Shown: positions 22,887 to 31,113 of the stretch, one piece after another
Layout of the letters: each line of letters begins with the position of its first letter
Position numbering within the stretch: the first letter of the stretch is position 1
DNA from: Microvirga arvi
Lineage (GTDB): Bacteria; Pseudomonadota; Alphaproteobacteria; Rhizobiales; Beijerinckiaceae
Direction: 5' to 3'
DNA: 45,720 nt
Assembly (NCBI RefSeq): GCF_016892765.1
Contig: NZ_JAFEMD010000040.1
Span: 1-45,720 of the forward strand
Made by a program: the position numbers and the translations under genes
The notes under the pieces: generated by a model
Database searches by the model: none
What the model saw: only the letters and a program-made list of their open reading frames with translations
What the model was told of the DNA's origin: nothing

Positions 22887-23663
22887 TCAGTATCGCCGTC
22901 CGAGCATCCACTCTCCCATCTCATCAAGAGCATCGAAGGCGCGGTTGGTCAGGCGGCGCGGACCGGCCAGCAACCCCTCCTCCCGCTCCACACCATCGGG
23001 CTGTGGACGGGGCGGCATCGCCTCACGGTATGCGCCGAACGCATCAGCCGGCTCGTCGACAGCCCAGTCCCGCCGTGCAGCGGCAGGCGGCATGTTCGCC
23101 GGAGGCACCGGGCGCAGGTCATGCCTGGCCTCGGCTGAGCGGCGGTTCTCAGGCGGCAGGATATCCTCGACGCGGTTCAGGGGCACGGACTGCGACTGGG
23201 CCAGCGCAACCCGGTAGCCGAGATCCTGGGCCACCCCCGGCAGGTTGTGGACCGCCGCCCTGCCCGCCTGCATGCCATGGCAGATGCTGAAGTACAGGGC
23301 ATGGAAGTTGGCGTTCTGACGGATGGTCTCCCGGCTCTCCTTGGTCGAGAACGGCGCGAGATAAAACGCCATGGTGCGCCCGTTTTTCTCGGCCACGATC
23401 GCGGGCTTGGTCCGCGAGCAGTAAACGTACCCGTCCTCCTCGCTGAGCTCTCGGCGTCCCACTGAACTCGCATGGAAGGTCTTGACCCGGGTCTGCATGA
23501 GCGTGCCCTCCCCTCCCTTGATGAAAGGAGAGGCCGCTAGGATGGCCAACTCATCGCACCCATCAGGGCGGCAGAGCCCTCGGATGATGTCTGACCGATC
23601 ATGGTTTTGGGCCAGGGCTGGGGTGGAGAGTACGAGAGCGAAGGCAACAAGAGGTCGGAGCAT
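22887..23663 (-). CDS. Secreted hypothetical protein
   Basis: A 258-residue protein with a signal peptide (MLRPLVAFALVLSTPALA, cleavage after residue 18). The mature part has Cys residues in GLCRPDGCDE, YVYCSR and SICHG that could form disulfides. It then has a region with a conserved FYLAPFSTKESRETIRQNAN block and a Pro/Arg-rich C-terminal third that is probably disordered. I chose the Met at 23663 because the 35 upstream codons would mask the signal peptide. It is probably periplasmic with unknown role, conserved in related bacteria as far as I recall. Confidence 0.65.
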   Translation of the reverse strand: MLRPLVAFALVLSTPALAQNHDRSDIIRGLCRPDGCDELAILAASPFIKGGEGTLMQTRVKTFHASSVGRRELSEEDGYVYCSRTKPAIVAEKNGRTMAFYLAPFSTKESRETIRQNANFHALYFSICHGMQAGRAAVHNLPGVAQDLGYRVALAQSQSVPLNRVEDILPPENRRSAEARHDLRPVPPANMPPAAARRDWAVDEPADAFGAYREAMPPRPQPDGVEREEGLLAGPRRLTNRAFDALDEMGEWMLGRRY

Positions 23664-24006
23664 CGGGAGCCTTGGGCGGAGGGATGGTGACGAAGTGTCA
23701 CCGCCGAGGTCGCGCACGAATGTGACCATTTCAGGCCAAGCTGCGGGGCGGCTCCCTTGCTGCGCCATTTTTGGTTATGGCGGCAGCGCTAAGTCATAGA
23801 CGGTATGGCAGCCGGTGAGCGTGAGCTCACCAGTTTAGGTATGTGAGAACCGAGTTTGTGACAGAACCGCTGAAAGTCCGATAAGCCAAAGTAAGCAGAT
23901 GGCCAGAGATAGAGCGTCAGCCGGAACTCCCACACGAGTATAGATCGCGTAACTATATCGCTTAAAATTTAAGGGTTTGATCTATTGACAGCGATGAACC
24001 AATTAT

Positions 24007-24034
24007 GAGAGCGTTCTCACGTGAGAGCGCTCTC
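24007..24034. promoter_or_regulatory. Paired LacI-type operators before the deglycase operon
   Basis: GAGAGCGTTCTC (24007-24018) and the perfect palindrome GAGAGCGCTCTC (24023-24034), centres 16 bp apart, lie 44 bp before the start codon at 24078. TTGACA at 23985-23990 precedes them. The same pair occurs at 29822-29852. A CG at the centre and symmetric arms are typical of LacI-family sites. The regulator is probably the product of 32565-33656. Confidence 0.8.
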
Positions 24035-24077
24035 TTAGCTCTTGTTTGACTCCAAACGGATAAGTGGAGGTGTTATT

Positions 24078-25121
24078 ATGTCTTATGCTACCGCAGCAAC
24101 AGGGCTGACGCTGCGTCCCGTCGAAGCGGACTTCGTGCCAACGTTACAAGGTGTGATTGATCGCGTCGAAATGATCCGAGCAATTGCAAGCGAGGCTGTT
24201 GAAGCGGGATTGACAGAAGTCATTTTCGTCGGCTGCGGAGGTTCTTTTTCATCCTCAATCCACGCTGCTTCCCTGCTTGAAGCTCGCTCGCAGAGATTCA
24301 ACGTACGAAACATCAATGCTGCCGAATTTTCGGTCTCTCCGCCTGCCCGGCTTGGGCCAAAGGCTCTTGTCATCGCCTCATCCCATTCGGGTGGCACACC
24401 CGAGACGGTTGCAGCGGCCAAGTGTGCTCGTGAAGCTGGGGCCCGTGTTGTGGCGGTCAGTCGCGATGATGATAATCCACTTGCCCACACCGGCCATTTT
24501 TCGCTCAGCTACCACAGCGAGCGCACCGTAACGTCTTCGAAGCAAATTCTTCTCGCCCAACTGGCGCAGGCCCTTCTTGAAGCTTCCGGCGAACCGGGAA
24601 GCTACGAGGACGCCCGAAAGGCCTACCAGGCGCTTCCACATGCACTGCGTGCTGTACTCACGGCCGCAGATCCTGAACTGGAGTCGATCGCACGCGGGCT
24701 ACAGGGTGATCGCCCCATTTATGTCGTTGCTGCCGGCCCCAACTTTGGCGCCGCATTTACGCTCTCTCTCTGTTACTTCATGGAAATGCAGTGGCTGAAC
24801 GCGAGCAATATCGGTGCTGGCGACTACCTGCACGGCCCATTCGAGATGCTGACTGAAAATGCATCCCTTGTGGTGTTCCAAGGGGAGGATTCAACCCGTC
24901 CTCTGACGGAGCGTGTGATCCGATTTGCAAAGAGCTACGGGAAGCACGTGTTCGTGCTCGATTCAAAGACCTTCGAACTTCCGGGCGTGCCCGACTCTTT
25001 GCGCGGTGAGGTCTCGGGGATTCTGCTCGGCGTTCTATGCTCTCGCCTTGCTGAGCATATGGAGGCCACAACGGGTCACTCGCTCGATGAGCGCCGATAC
25101 ATGTACAAGGTCGAGTATTAA
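24078..25121 (+). CDS. frlB: SIS-domain deglycase, FrlB-like
   Basis: A 347-residue double-SIS protein. The first SIS motif is VGCGGSFSSS (51-60), followed by SSHSGGTPET near 97-106. The ending DERRYMYKVEY matches the end of E. coli FrlB (DERRYYGGLVEY). FrlB cleaves fructoselysine 6-phosphate to glucose 6-phosphate and lysine. FraB does the same with fructose-asparagine, so the class is a 6-phospho-Amadori deglycase and the amine is unknown. GGAGG lies seven bases before ATG 24078. The kinase gene follows directly. Confidence 0.85.
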   Translation: MSYATAATGLTLRPVEADFVPTLQGVIDRVEMIRAIASEAVEAGLTEVIFVGCGGSFSSSIHAASLLEARSQRFNVRNINAAEFSVSPPARLGPKALVIASSHSGGTPETVAAAKCAREAGARVVAVSRDDDNPLAHTGHFSLSYHSERTVTSSKQILLAQLAQALLEASGEPGSYEDARKAYQALPHALRAVLTAADPELESIARGLQGDRPIYVVAAGPNFGAAFTLSLCYFMEMQWLNASNIGAGDYLHGPFEMLTENASLVVFQGEDSTRPLTERVIRFAKSYGKHVFVLDSKTFELPGVPDSLRGEVSGILLGVLCSRLAEHMEATTGHSLDERRYMYKVEY

Positions 25122-25122
25122 G

Positions 25123-25953
25123 ATGGCAGTACGAATCTGTGGGGTCGGTGACAATGTCGTCGACCGGTATCTCGAACTCGGCGTCATGTTCCCAGGAGGG
25201 AATGCCCTCAACGTGGCAGTGTTTGCAAAGCGCGCAGGAGCCGATGCGGCCTATCTCGGGATCATTGGCAGTGACATTCCAGGGGAACTCGTCAGAGCTG
25301 CGCTCCAGGCTGAGGGTATTGAGACAGCTCGAGTACGGATCAACCAGAGCTTCAACGCCTTCTCTCAGATTGGGATTGATCCTGACGGCAACCGGTACTT
25401 CATCGGTTCTACTCCACCTCCATACCGCTTGGTACTCGATCAGCAAGACTTAGATTACTTGGCTCAGTTCACTCTCGTTCACACGGGCGACTACAGCCAG
25501 ATTGAGGAGCAACTGGAGCTTCTTTCATGTAGGGTTCCGATCTCATTCGATTTCGGTTCGAAGCCGGATGAGTATGCTGAGGGGTTGCTGCCCTTTGTTC
25601 GGATTGCAACGTTCTCAGGTTCGGAACTCTCTGATAAGCAGGTTCTGGATCGGATTACGTGGGCGCAAGCCAAGGGTCCAGATACTGTTATTGTGACACG
25701 CGGTGCTCTCGGATCGACGGTGGCTCGTGGCTCGGAAATCCATCATGAGCCGGCTCATCCCACTGAGGTAAAAGATAGCCTCGGGGCAGGTGATTCATTC
25801 ATTGCAACGCTGATCGTCAAGCTGAACGAGGGCAATCCTCTTGGCGAGGCCACAAGAGCCGCGGCAACTACTGCAGCTGAGGTCTGTACTCGGCTAGGGG
25901 CGTTTGGTTACGATGCACCGATGTCGCCTCTTCCATTACCGGCTTCCGCGTAA
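25123..25953 (+). CDS. frlD: PfkB-family kinase, FrlD-like fructosamine kinase
   Basis: A 276-residue PfkB kinase. It has the N-terminal GDNVVDRYLELGVMFPGGNA motif, as in fructoselysine kinase FrlD (GDNCVDxY...GGNAVNVA). The second PfkB signature is DSLGAGDSFIATLIVKL (about 219-235) with the catalytic Asp in GAGD. FrlD phosphorylates the sugar at C6, giving the substrate for FrlB. The ATG starts one base after the deglycase stop codon, so the two are translationally coupled. A longer start upstream is open but would overlap frlB by about 200 bp. Confidence 0.85.
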   Translation: MAVRICGVGDNVVDRYLELGVMFPGGNALNVAVFAKRAGADAAYLGIIGSDIPGELVRAALQAEGIETARVRINQSFNAFSQIGIDPDGNRYFIGSTPPPYRLVLDQQDLDYLAQFTLVHTGDYSQIEEQLELLSCRVPISFDFGSKPDEYAEGLLPFVRIATFSGSELSDKQVLDRITWAQAKGPDTVIVTRGALGSTVARGSEIHHEPAHPTEVKDSLGAGDSFIATLIVKLNEGNPLGEATRAAATTAAEVCTRLGAFGYDAPMSPLPLPASA

Positions 25954-26007
25954 GAGGACGTTATCGGATCTGTCCGGCGGTGCTCCGCGGATTTTATCGA
26001 CAGGAAT

Positions 26008-26054
26008 GGTCTTGAGGATCGATCAGGCGGAACCGGCCGGGGATCCTCAAGACC
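26008..26054 (+). other. Intergenic 13-bp stem-loop
   Basis: GGTCTTGAGGATC (26008-26020) pairs perfectly with GATCCTCAAGACC (26042-26054) across a 21-base GC-rich loop. It lies between the kinase and the ABC genes. It has no T-tract, so it is more likely an RNA-stability or partial attenuation element separating enzyme and transporter expression. Confidence 0.5.
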
Positions 26055-26081
26055 TCGGATCAGAGGGCCGGAGGCAAGGAC

Positions 26082-27161
26082 ATGGCATCTTCAATTGAAA
26101 TTACCGAGTTGAGCAAACGGTATAGCTTGCAGCCGGTGCTCGACAATATTTCTGCATCCATCAAGCCAGGCGAGTTTCTTACACTGTTGGGGCCATCTGG
26201 CTCTGGGAAGACAACGCTGTTGATGAGTATTGCTGGGTTTGTGCGCCCAAGCGCCGGTAGCATCCGGGTGGACGAGCGCGAAATTGTCGCCTTGGCCCCG
26301 CACAAACGGAACATCGGCATGGTTTTCCAAAACTACGCTCTCTTCCCAAACATGTCGGTGGGCGAGAATGTTGCATACCCGCTCAAGATCAGAAGAGTGA
26401 GCCGCGCCGAGCGCGAGGAACGAGCTCGCCGTGCGTTGGGTGCGGTTCAGATGGATTCGTTTGCAGAGAGACGCATCGATCAACTCTCAGGTGGGCAGCG
26501 CCAGCGTGTGGCCGTAGCCCGAGCTATCGTGTTCGAGCCAAATATTATCCTGATGGACGAGCCACTCTCCGCCCTCGACAAGAGGCTGCGCGAGGAGATG
26601 CAGGTCGAACTCAAAGCGCTTCATGAGCGGCTGGGGCGAACCATCATTTATGTCACGCACGACCAAAAGGAAGCTCTCACGATGTCCGATCGTGTGGCTG
26701 TGCTGAAAGCAGGACGCATCCGTCAGATCGCCGCACCTCGCGACATCTACGAGCGCCCGCTCGACAGGTTCGTGGCAGACTTCATTGGAGACTCGACTTT
26801 CATCCCTGTTCAGGAGTCAGCAGGTGTTCTGGATCTGGCTGTTTCGGACGCGTTTCGATCAGATCATATCAGGCGACGGGAAAAGCCCCTTCTTCTCCTG
26901 AGGCCGGAAAAGATCGAGATCGCCTCTGGTGCGGAGCGTCAGCACGGCTTCATCTACTTCACGGGTGTCGCCGAGCAAGTCCTGTTCCAAGGCGATCTCG
27001 TCATCGTTTATTCGCGGCTCGCCGATGGAACTCGCCTGAGGCTCCAACGGGGAACGCGACAGAATACCATGAAGGATCTCCCTAATGTCGGCGATACGTT
27101 CCGCATGGCGTTGAACGAAGCAGATGCATGGGTCGTTGACGAAGTGGAGGGCAGCGCATGA
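26082..27161 (+). CDS. ABC transporter ATP-binding protein, PotA-like
   Basis: A 359-residue ATPase. Walker A is GPSGSGKTT (37-45), the signature is LSGGQRQRVAVARA (near 135), Walker B is IILMDEPLSALD (near 158), and the H-loop is YVTHD. A C-terminal TOBE-like domain follows about residue 240. The family powers polyamine, opine, iron and related uptake systems with two different permeases and one binding protein. It precedes the permeases with an ATGA overlap. Within this operon the likely cargo is a fructosyl-amine or its relative. Confidence 0.9.
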   Translation: MASSIEITELSKRYSLQPVLDNISASIKPGEFLTLLGPSGSGKTTLLMSIAGFVRPSAGSIRVDEREIVALAPHKRNIGMVFQNYALFPNMSVGENVAYPLKIRRVSRAEREERARRALGAVQMDSFAERRIDQLSGGQRQRVAVARAIVFEPNIILMDEPLSALDKRLREEMQVELKALHERLGRTIIYVTHDQKEALTMSDRVAVLKAGRIRQIAAPRDIYERPLDRFVADFIGDSTFIPVQESAGVLDLAVSDAFRSDHIRRREKPLLLLRPEKIEIASGAERQHGFIYFTGVAEQVLFQGDLVIVYSRLADGTRLRLQRGTRQNTMKDLPNVGDTFRMALNEADAWVVDEVEGSA

Positions 27162-28024
27162 GATACGCCCTCAATCACGCAGTTCTAGCAGCAACTCAGC
27201 GACGTGAGCAGCGAAGCTCATTATACGCCATGATGCCGGGGCTGCTTCTGGTCGCCCTTGTTATCGGCCCCTCGCTGTGGCTTGCATTTCTATCCTTCTA
27301 CGCAAACGGGCAACCTTCGCTCGAGCACTACCAGCGAATTCTAGACAACCCAAGCTATACCTCAATTATGCTGAACACGCTTCACCTCAGCGTGGTCGTC
27401 ACAGTGATTGTTGTGCTGCTCGGATATCCTACTACCTATGCAATAACGCTTCTCCCAAAGCGCGGCTCCGCTGTTGCTCTTGCTTGTGTTGCAATTCCCT
27501 TCTGGACCTCGCTACTTGTGCGCACTTATGCCTGGATGGTCATACTCCAACGCAACGGCGTCTTGAATGGATGGATGCTTGACCTTGGTCTGATAGAGCG
27601 CCCCGTCAGAATGGCGAACAGCTTCCTCGGGACAACAATTGGCATGGTTCATATCATGCTACCATTCTTCATCTTCCCTCTTTATGCGATTCTGCGTTCG
27701 ATTGACCCCAATCTTGTCCGAGCCGCGTACAGCTTGGGTGCCAGCCCGTCGAGAGCATTTATCGATGTCTTTCTCCCACTCTCAAGGCAGGGTGTGATGG
27801 CCGGTGGGTTGCTGACGTTCGTCCTATGTCTCGGATTCTATGTTACGCCTCAGTTGCTGGGTGGAGGTAATGTGACGACGATCTCCATGAAAATTGAGCA
27901 GAACATCACGGCCTATTCGGATTGGGGGGCGGCCAGCGCCTTGGCAGTCGTCTTGATTGTGGTCGTTGGACTTATTCTTCTTGTAAGTCGCTGGTTGACC
28001 ACCCGCGGCGCTGCGTGGAGATAA
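27158..28024 (+). CDS. ABC transporter permease 1, PotB-like
   Basis: A 288-residue inner-membrane protein with about six hydrophobic segments (first at 26-48). The EAA-type loop AAYSLGASPSRAFIDVFLPL near 190-209 docks with the ATPase. The ATG overlaps the ATPase stop by four bases. It forms a heterodimer with the next gene's product, as in spermidine/putrescine-type importers. Confidence 0.9.
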   Translation: MRYALNHAVLAATQRREQRSSLYAMMPGLLLVALVIGPSLWLAFLSFYANGQPSLEHYQRILDNPSYTSIMLNTLHLSVVVTVIVVLLGYPTTYAITLLPKRGSAVALACVAIPFWTSLLVRTYAWMVILQRNGVLNGWMLDLGLIERPVRMANSFLGTTIGMVHIMLPFFIFPLYAILRSIDPNLVRAAYSLGASPSRAFIDVFLPLSRQGVMAGGLLTFVLCLGFYVTPQLLGGGNVTTISMKIEQNITAYSDWGAASALAVVLIVVVGLILLVSRWLTTRGAAWR

Positions 28025-28028
28025 ACGG

Positions 28029-28832
28029 ATGGACACGATCAGCGTCTATGTTTCGCCATGGAGAAGAGCTTGGCTCTTTGTGATCCTAGGGCTCGTCTTG
28101 TCCTTTCTGGTCGCTCCAGTGCTCATTGTCATCCCAATGAGTTTCTCGGCATCGAATTACCTTCAGTTCCCACCCGAGGAGTGGTCGTGGCGCTGGTATC
28201 AATCGTTCTTTAGCTCGGTGGAGTGGCTGGCCGCTACCCGCAATTCCATCTTGGCAGCTTGCCTGACAACCGTCGTTGCAACGCCGGTAGGCGTGCTTGC
28301 AGCTGTTGCATTGTCACGTGCCCGCGGCTTTACATCCCAAATGGCACAAGCGGTATTCCTGCTCCCGCAAGTTGTTCCGGTCATCATCATTGGAATTGGT
28401 GTATTCTTCCTTTACATACGCCTAGGTCTCGTCAACACCATGGCGGGTATCGTCTTGGCTCATGCGGCCCTCGCAATCCCCTTTGTGGTCATTACCACAC
28501 TCTCCGGCCTCAAGAACTTCGACATTAATCAAAGCAATGCGGCCCAGAGTCTTGGGGCCCATCCGATTCGAGCCTTCTTTGATGTCACCCTCCCGCAGAT
28601 TCGCCTATCGATCATTGCAGGGGCGCTCTTCTCGTTCATCACCTCGTTGGATGAGGTCGTGATCTCATTGTTTATCGCAGGTGGAGATAACACTCTGCTG
28701 ACTCGCAGGATGTTCCTGTCGCTACGTGACCAACTCGATCCAACGATTGCTGCGATCTCCTCGATCTTGATTGCGCTCAGCATCATTGGTGTAGTTCTGT
28801 TCCTGATTTTCAGTAAACACCGAGACAGCTGA
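28029..28832 (+). CDS. ABC transporter permease 2, PotC-like
   Basis: A 267-residue inner-membrane protein with six hydrophobic segments. Its EAA loop is SNAAQSLGAHPIRAFFDVTL near 176-195. The ATG is four bases after the stop of permease 1. It is the last gene of the first operon and meets the oppositely transcribed epimerase-like gene at a shared hairpin. Confidence 0.9.
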   Translation: MDTISVYVSPWRRAWLFVILGLVLSFLVAPVLIVIPMSFSASNYLQFPPEEWSWRWYQSFFSSVEWLAATRNSILAACLTTVVATPVGVLAAVALSRARGFTSQMAQAVFLLPQVVPVIIIGIGVFFLYIRLGLVNTMAGIVLAHAALAIPFVVITTLSGLKNFDINQSNAAQSLGAHPIRAFFDVTLPQIRLSIIAGALFSFITSLDEVVISLFIAGGDNTLLTRRMFLSLRDQLDPTIAAISSILIALSIIGVVLFLIFSKHRDS

Positions 28833-28839
28833 TCAATGA

Positions 28840-28865
28840 GGCTGGACGGTCAAAACCGTCCAGCC
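28840..28865. terminator. Bidirectional hairpin between convergent genes
   Basis: GGCTGGACGG (28840-28849), loop TCAAAA, CCGTCCAGCC (28856-28865), a perfect 10-bp stem. It lies between the stops of the permease (28832) and the epimerase-like gene (28881) and probably ends both transcripts, though neither side has a T-run. Confidence 0.6.
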
Positions 28866-28880
28866 GAAGGAATGATCATC

Positions 28881-29717
28881 TCAGATACGCAGAGCTGCTC
28901 GAATTCTTTCTGCCGATTGGCGGACGGGTTCGATCGGATCGAGTCGGTAGCGGCCGGTGCCAAACTCGAGCGAAAGATATCCATCGTAGCTAGCTTGGGC
29001 GAGCTCCGTCAGATATTCCGCCATAGGCAATTGACCATCTCCCCAGGCGAGGTGACCCGCTGGTGCTCCGTCAATAAAGTGTGCATGCACCATGTCTACG
29101 CCAAAGAGCCTCGCGTAATCAGTGATGCTATCTCCTGCCACCGCCATCGCGACAGTATCTAAGGCCACTTTCAGATTTGGCGCGCCAACTTCATCGATCA
29201 TCGCACGGATATCCCGCGCGCTCAGCACAAGGTTTGACTCCCGAGGCTGAAGGGCTTCAAGAACTCCCGTTATACCATATGTCGCCCCGTATTCCATGAT
29301 CTTGGCTAATGACTCAGCTGAGCGTTTCCAAGCAGGATCGCGAGGACGATCCTCATAGCCAGATCCTGAGGTCAGGAACAGTAAGGGGCATTCCAGCTCA
29401 GAACAGATTTCCACCGACCGACGGAAGAAGTTGCTGCTGTTAGTGCGCAGCCAATCCTCCTCTGCTGCAATATTAATGGGGTAGAGGATCTGCTCCGGGG
29501 TAAAGCAAACCATCTTTAGGCCACGTTCTGAGATCTTTTGCTTGATTGCGCGAAGCTCCGCGTTGCTGACCTCGCTGACATGCAGATGAGGTGCCACCCC
29601 CCAGATCTCTATAGCCTGAAGATCGAGCGAGACCATATCGTTCAGGAAGCGGTCAAAGGTGAAGCGGTAGTAGCTGAAGTTTGACCCGCAGATTTTGTTT
29701 GGATTGAGCCGTTTCAT
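28881..29717 (-). CDS. Sugar-phosphate isomerase/epimerase family protein, FrlC-like
   Basis: A 278-residue TIM-barrel protein of the xylose isomerase-like AP endonuclease 2 superfamily. Metal-binding positions appear in LEALQPRESN, VALDTVAMA, HAHFIDGAP and LSLEFGTGR. FrlC, from the same superfamily, converts psicoselysine to fructoselysine in E. coli. Start features (IEIWGVAPHLH, FTPEQILYPIN) match FrlC (IEIWGGRPHAF, YTPETNGYPYN). I chose Met 29717, because 30 extra codons upstream are not family-like. Transcription diverges from the binding-protein gene across operators at 29822-29852. Confidence 0.75.
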   Translation of the reverse strand: MKRLNPNKICGSNFSYYRFTFDRFLNDMVSLDLQAIEIWGVAPHLHVSEVSNAELRAIKQKISERGLKMVCFTPEQILYPINIAAEEDWLRTNSSNFFRRSVEICSELECPLLFLTSGSGYEDRPRDPAWKRSAESLAKIMEYGATYGITGVLEALQPRESNLVLSARDIRAMIDEVGAPNLKVALDTVAMAVAGDSITDYARLFGVDMVHAHFIDGAPAGHLAWGDGQLPMAEYLTELAQASYDGYLSLEFGTGRYRLDPIEPVRQSAERIRAALRI

Positions 29718-29821
29718 GGATCTCTCGTGTTGATAGCGCCCAGTTGCGCCCGCCAAAAGTACGCAGTCATCGCATACTGGCGTCGCTTGCCCATCAGCCC
29801 TTGACAAAGCTGTTCGCTGAT

Positions 29822-29852
29822 GAGAGCGTTCTCATACTATGAGAGCGCTCTC
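29822..29852. promoter_or_regulatory. Paired LacI-type operators in the divergent promoter
   Basis: GAGAGCGTTCTC (29822-29833) and GAGAGCGCTCTC (29841-29852), centres 19 bp apart, lie between the epimerase-like gene and the binding-protein gene. TTGACA (29801-29806) precedes them on the plus strand. The order and the two sequences are the same as at 24007-24034, so both promoters belong to one regulon. Confidence 0.8.
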
Positions 29853-30001
29853 GTAGTCGACAAGTGGAATCTCCGATTTGTCGATGATCATTTCCACTGC
29901 ATCAAATAGGCGGTCAGCGGACTGCTTCTCTGGAAGGGTAGATGCAAGTTGGAGAGACACGCACTAGGCGAGGCAACTTACAAATAGCAGAGGAGAACCA
30001 G

Positions 30002-31033
30002 ATGAGAAAAAGCGTTATCAGTGCAGTGATGTTGGCCAGTTTCGCCACGATCAGTACAGCTTCTGCGCAGCAGCTCACAGTTGCGACTGGAGGCGGGATT
30101 ATCGCTGATGCTCAGCGTAAAGCCTTCTTTGAACCAACTGCGAAGGCGCTTGGGATCGCATTTAAGGAAGAAACCATCCAGAATCTCCGCGATATCCGAC
30201 TTCAGGTCCAAAGCAATGCCGTGACCTGGGATCTCGCACAGCTCGGTCTCGATGAGTGCCAGCAGGCAGGCAAAGAGGGCCTGCTCGAGAAGATCGACCG
30301 CAATGTCGTTGACACATCGGGCATCAGCTCTCCAACGGATATGGATTATTGCATCCCACTTTACTACTACACCACTGTTCTCGCATGGAGCACGAAGACC
30401 GGTCAGCCTGGCGGGAACAAGATGCAATCTTGGGCCGACTTCTTCGACACGAAGAAGTTCCCGGGTGCGCGCTCCGTATTCAAATATCCGCGTGGTAACC
30501 TTGAGATGGCCCTCCTTGCTGACGGAGTTGCCCCTGATAAGCTTTATCCCCTTGATGTCGACCGGGCCTTTAAGAAACTAGAGCAACTCAAACCGTCGAT
30601 TGAGGCGTGGTGGGACTCCGGGGCACAATCCGCCCAGCTCCTTAAGGACGGTGAGGTTGACTATATCCAGATTTGGAATGGGCGCGTGTCCAGTGTGATC
30701 CGCGATGGTGGCCAAGCGGCTTTCACTTACAACCAAGGGATCCTCACTGGTGATGCCATGGTTATTCCAAAAGGGGCCCGTAACAAAGATATGGCCATGA
30801 AAGCCTTAGCCATGTTCTTCTCTCCCCGGCAACAGGCACAGTTTCCGTTGTCGGTTGATTACGGGCCGGCGAACAGCAAGGCATTTGAGGTTGGGGTCTT
30901 GAGCCCAGAGCAGATCGCCCGCGTTAATACTTCACCTGAGAATATCAAAACTCAGGTCAAACTCGACGAGAAGTGGTGGGCCGAGAACACCGCAAAGGTG
31001 TTGGAACGCTGGGATAACTTCATGCAACGCTGA
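30002..31033 (+). CDS. ABC transporter substrate-binding protein, PotD-like
   Basis: A 343-residue periplasmic protein with a signal peptide (MRKSVISAVMLASFATIS, cleavage near residue 22 after SAQ). The body is that of the spermidine/putrescine-type binding family, including YYYTTVLAWSTK and EAWWDSGAQSAQLLKDGEVD, which also occurs in the second copy at 42064. GAGGAG precedes Met 30002, and a start 20 codons earlier would hide the signal peptide. It serves the permease/ATPase set at 26082-28832 although encoded separately. Confidence 0.85.
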   Translation: MRKSVISAVMLASFATISTASAQQLTVATGGGIIADAQRKAFFEPTAKALGIAFKEETIQNLRDIRLQVQSNAVTWDLAQLGLDECQQAGKEGLLEKIDRNVVDTSGISSPTDMDYCIPLYYYTTVLAWSTKTGQPGGNKMQSWADFFDTKKFPGARSVFKYPRGNLEMALLADGVAPDKLYPLDVDRAFKKLEQLKPSIEAWWDSGAQSAQLLKDGEVDYIQIWNGRVSSVIRDGGQAAFTYNQGILTGDAMVIPKGARNKDMAMKALAMFFSPRQQAQFPLSVDYGPANSKAFEVGVLSPEQIARVNTSPENIKTQVKLDEKWWAENTAKVLERWDNFMQR

Positions 31034-31038
31034 CAGTC

Positions 31039-31071
31039 GATGCAGGGTAGGCACCTGCCCTACCCTGCATC
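31039..31071 (+). other. 13-bp stem-loop after the binding-protein gene
   Basis: GATGCAGGGTAGG (31039-31051), a 7-base loop, and the exact reverse complement (31059-31071). It begins six bases after the stop codon. Such stems commonly protect the abundant binding-protein mRNA and reduce reading into the next gene. No T-run follows. Confidence 0.6.
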
Positions 31072-31113
31072 AATCCATTCCATAATTTAGCAATTGGGCA
31101 ACGAAGTGGCATC

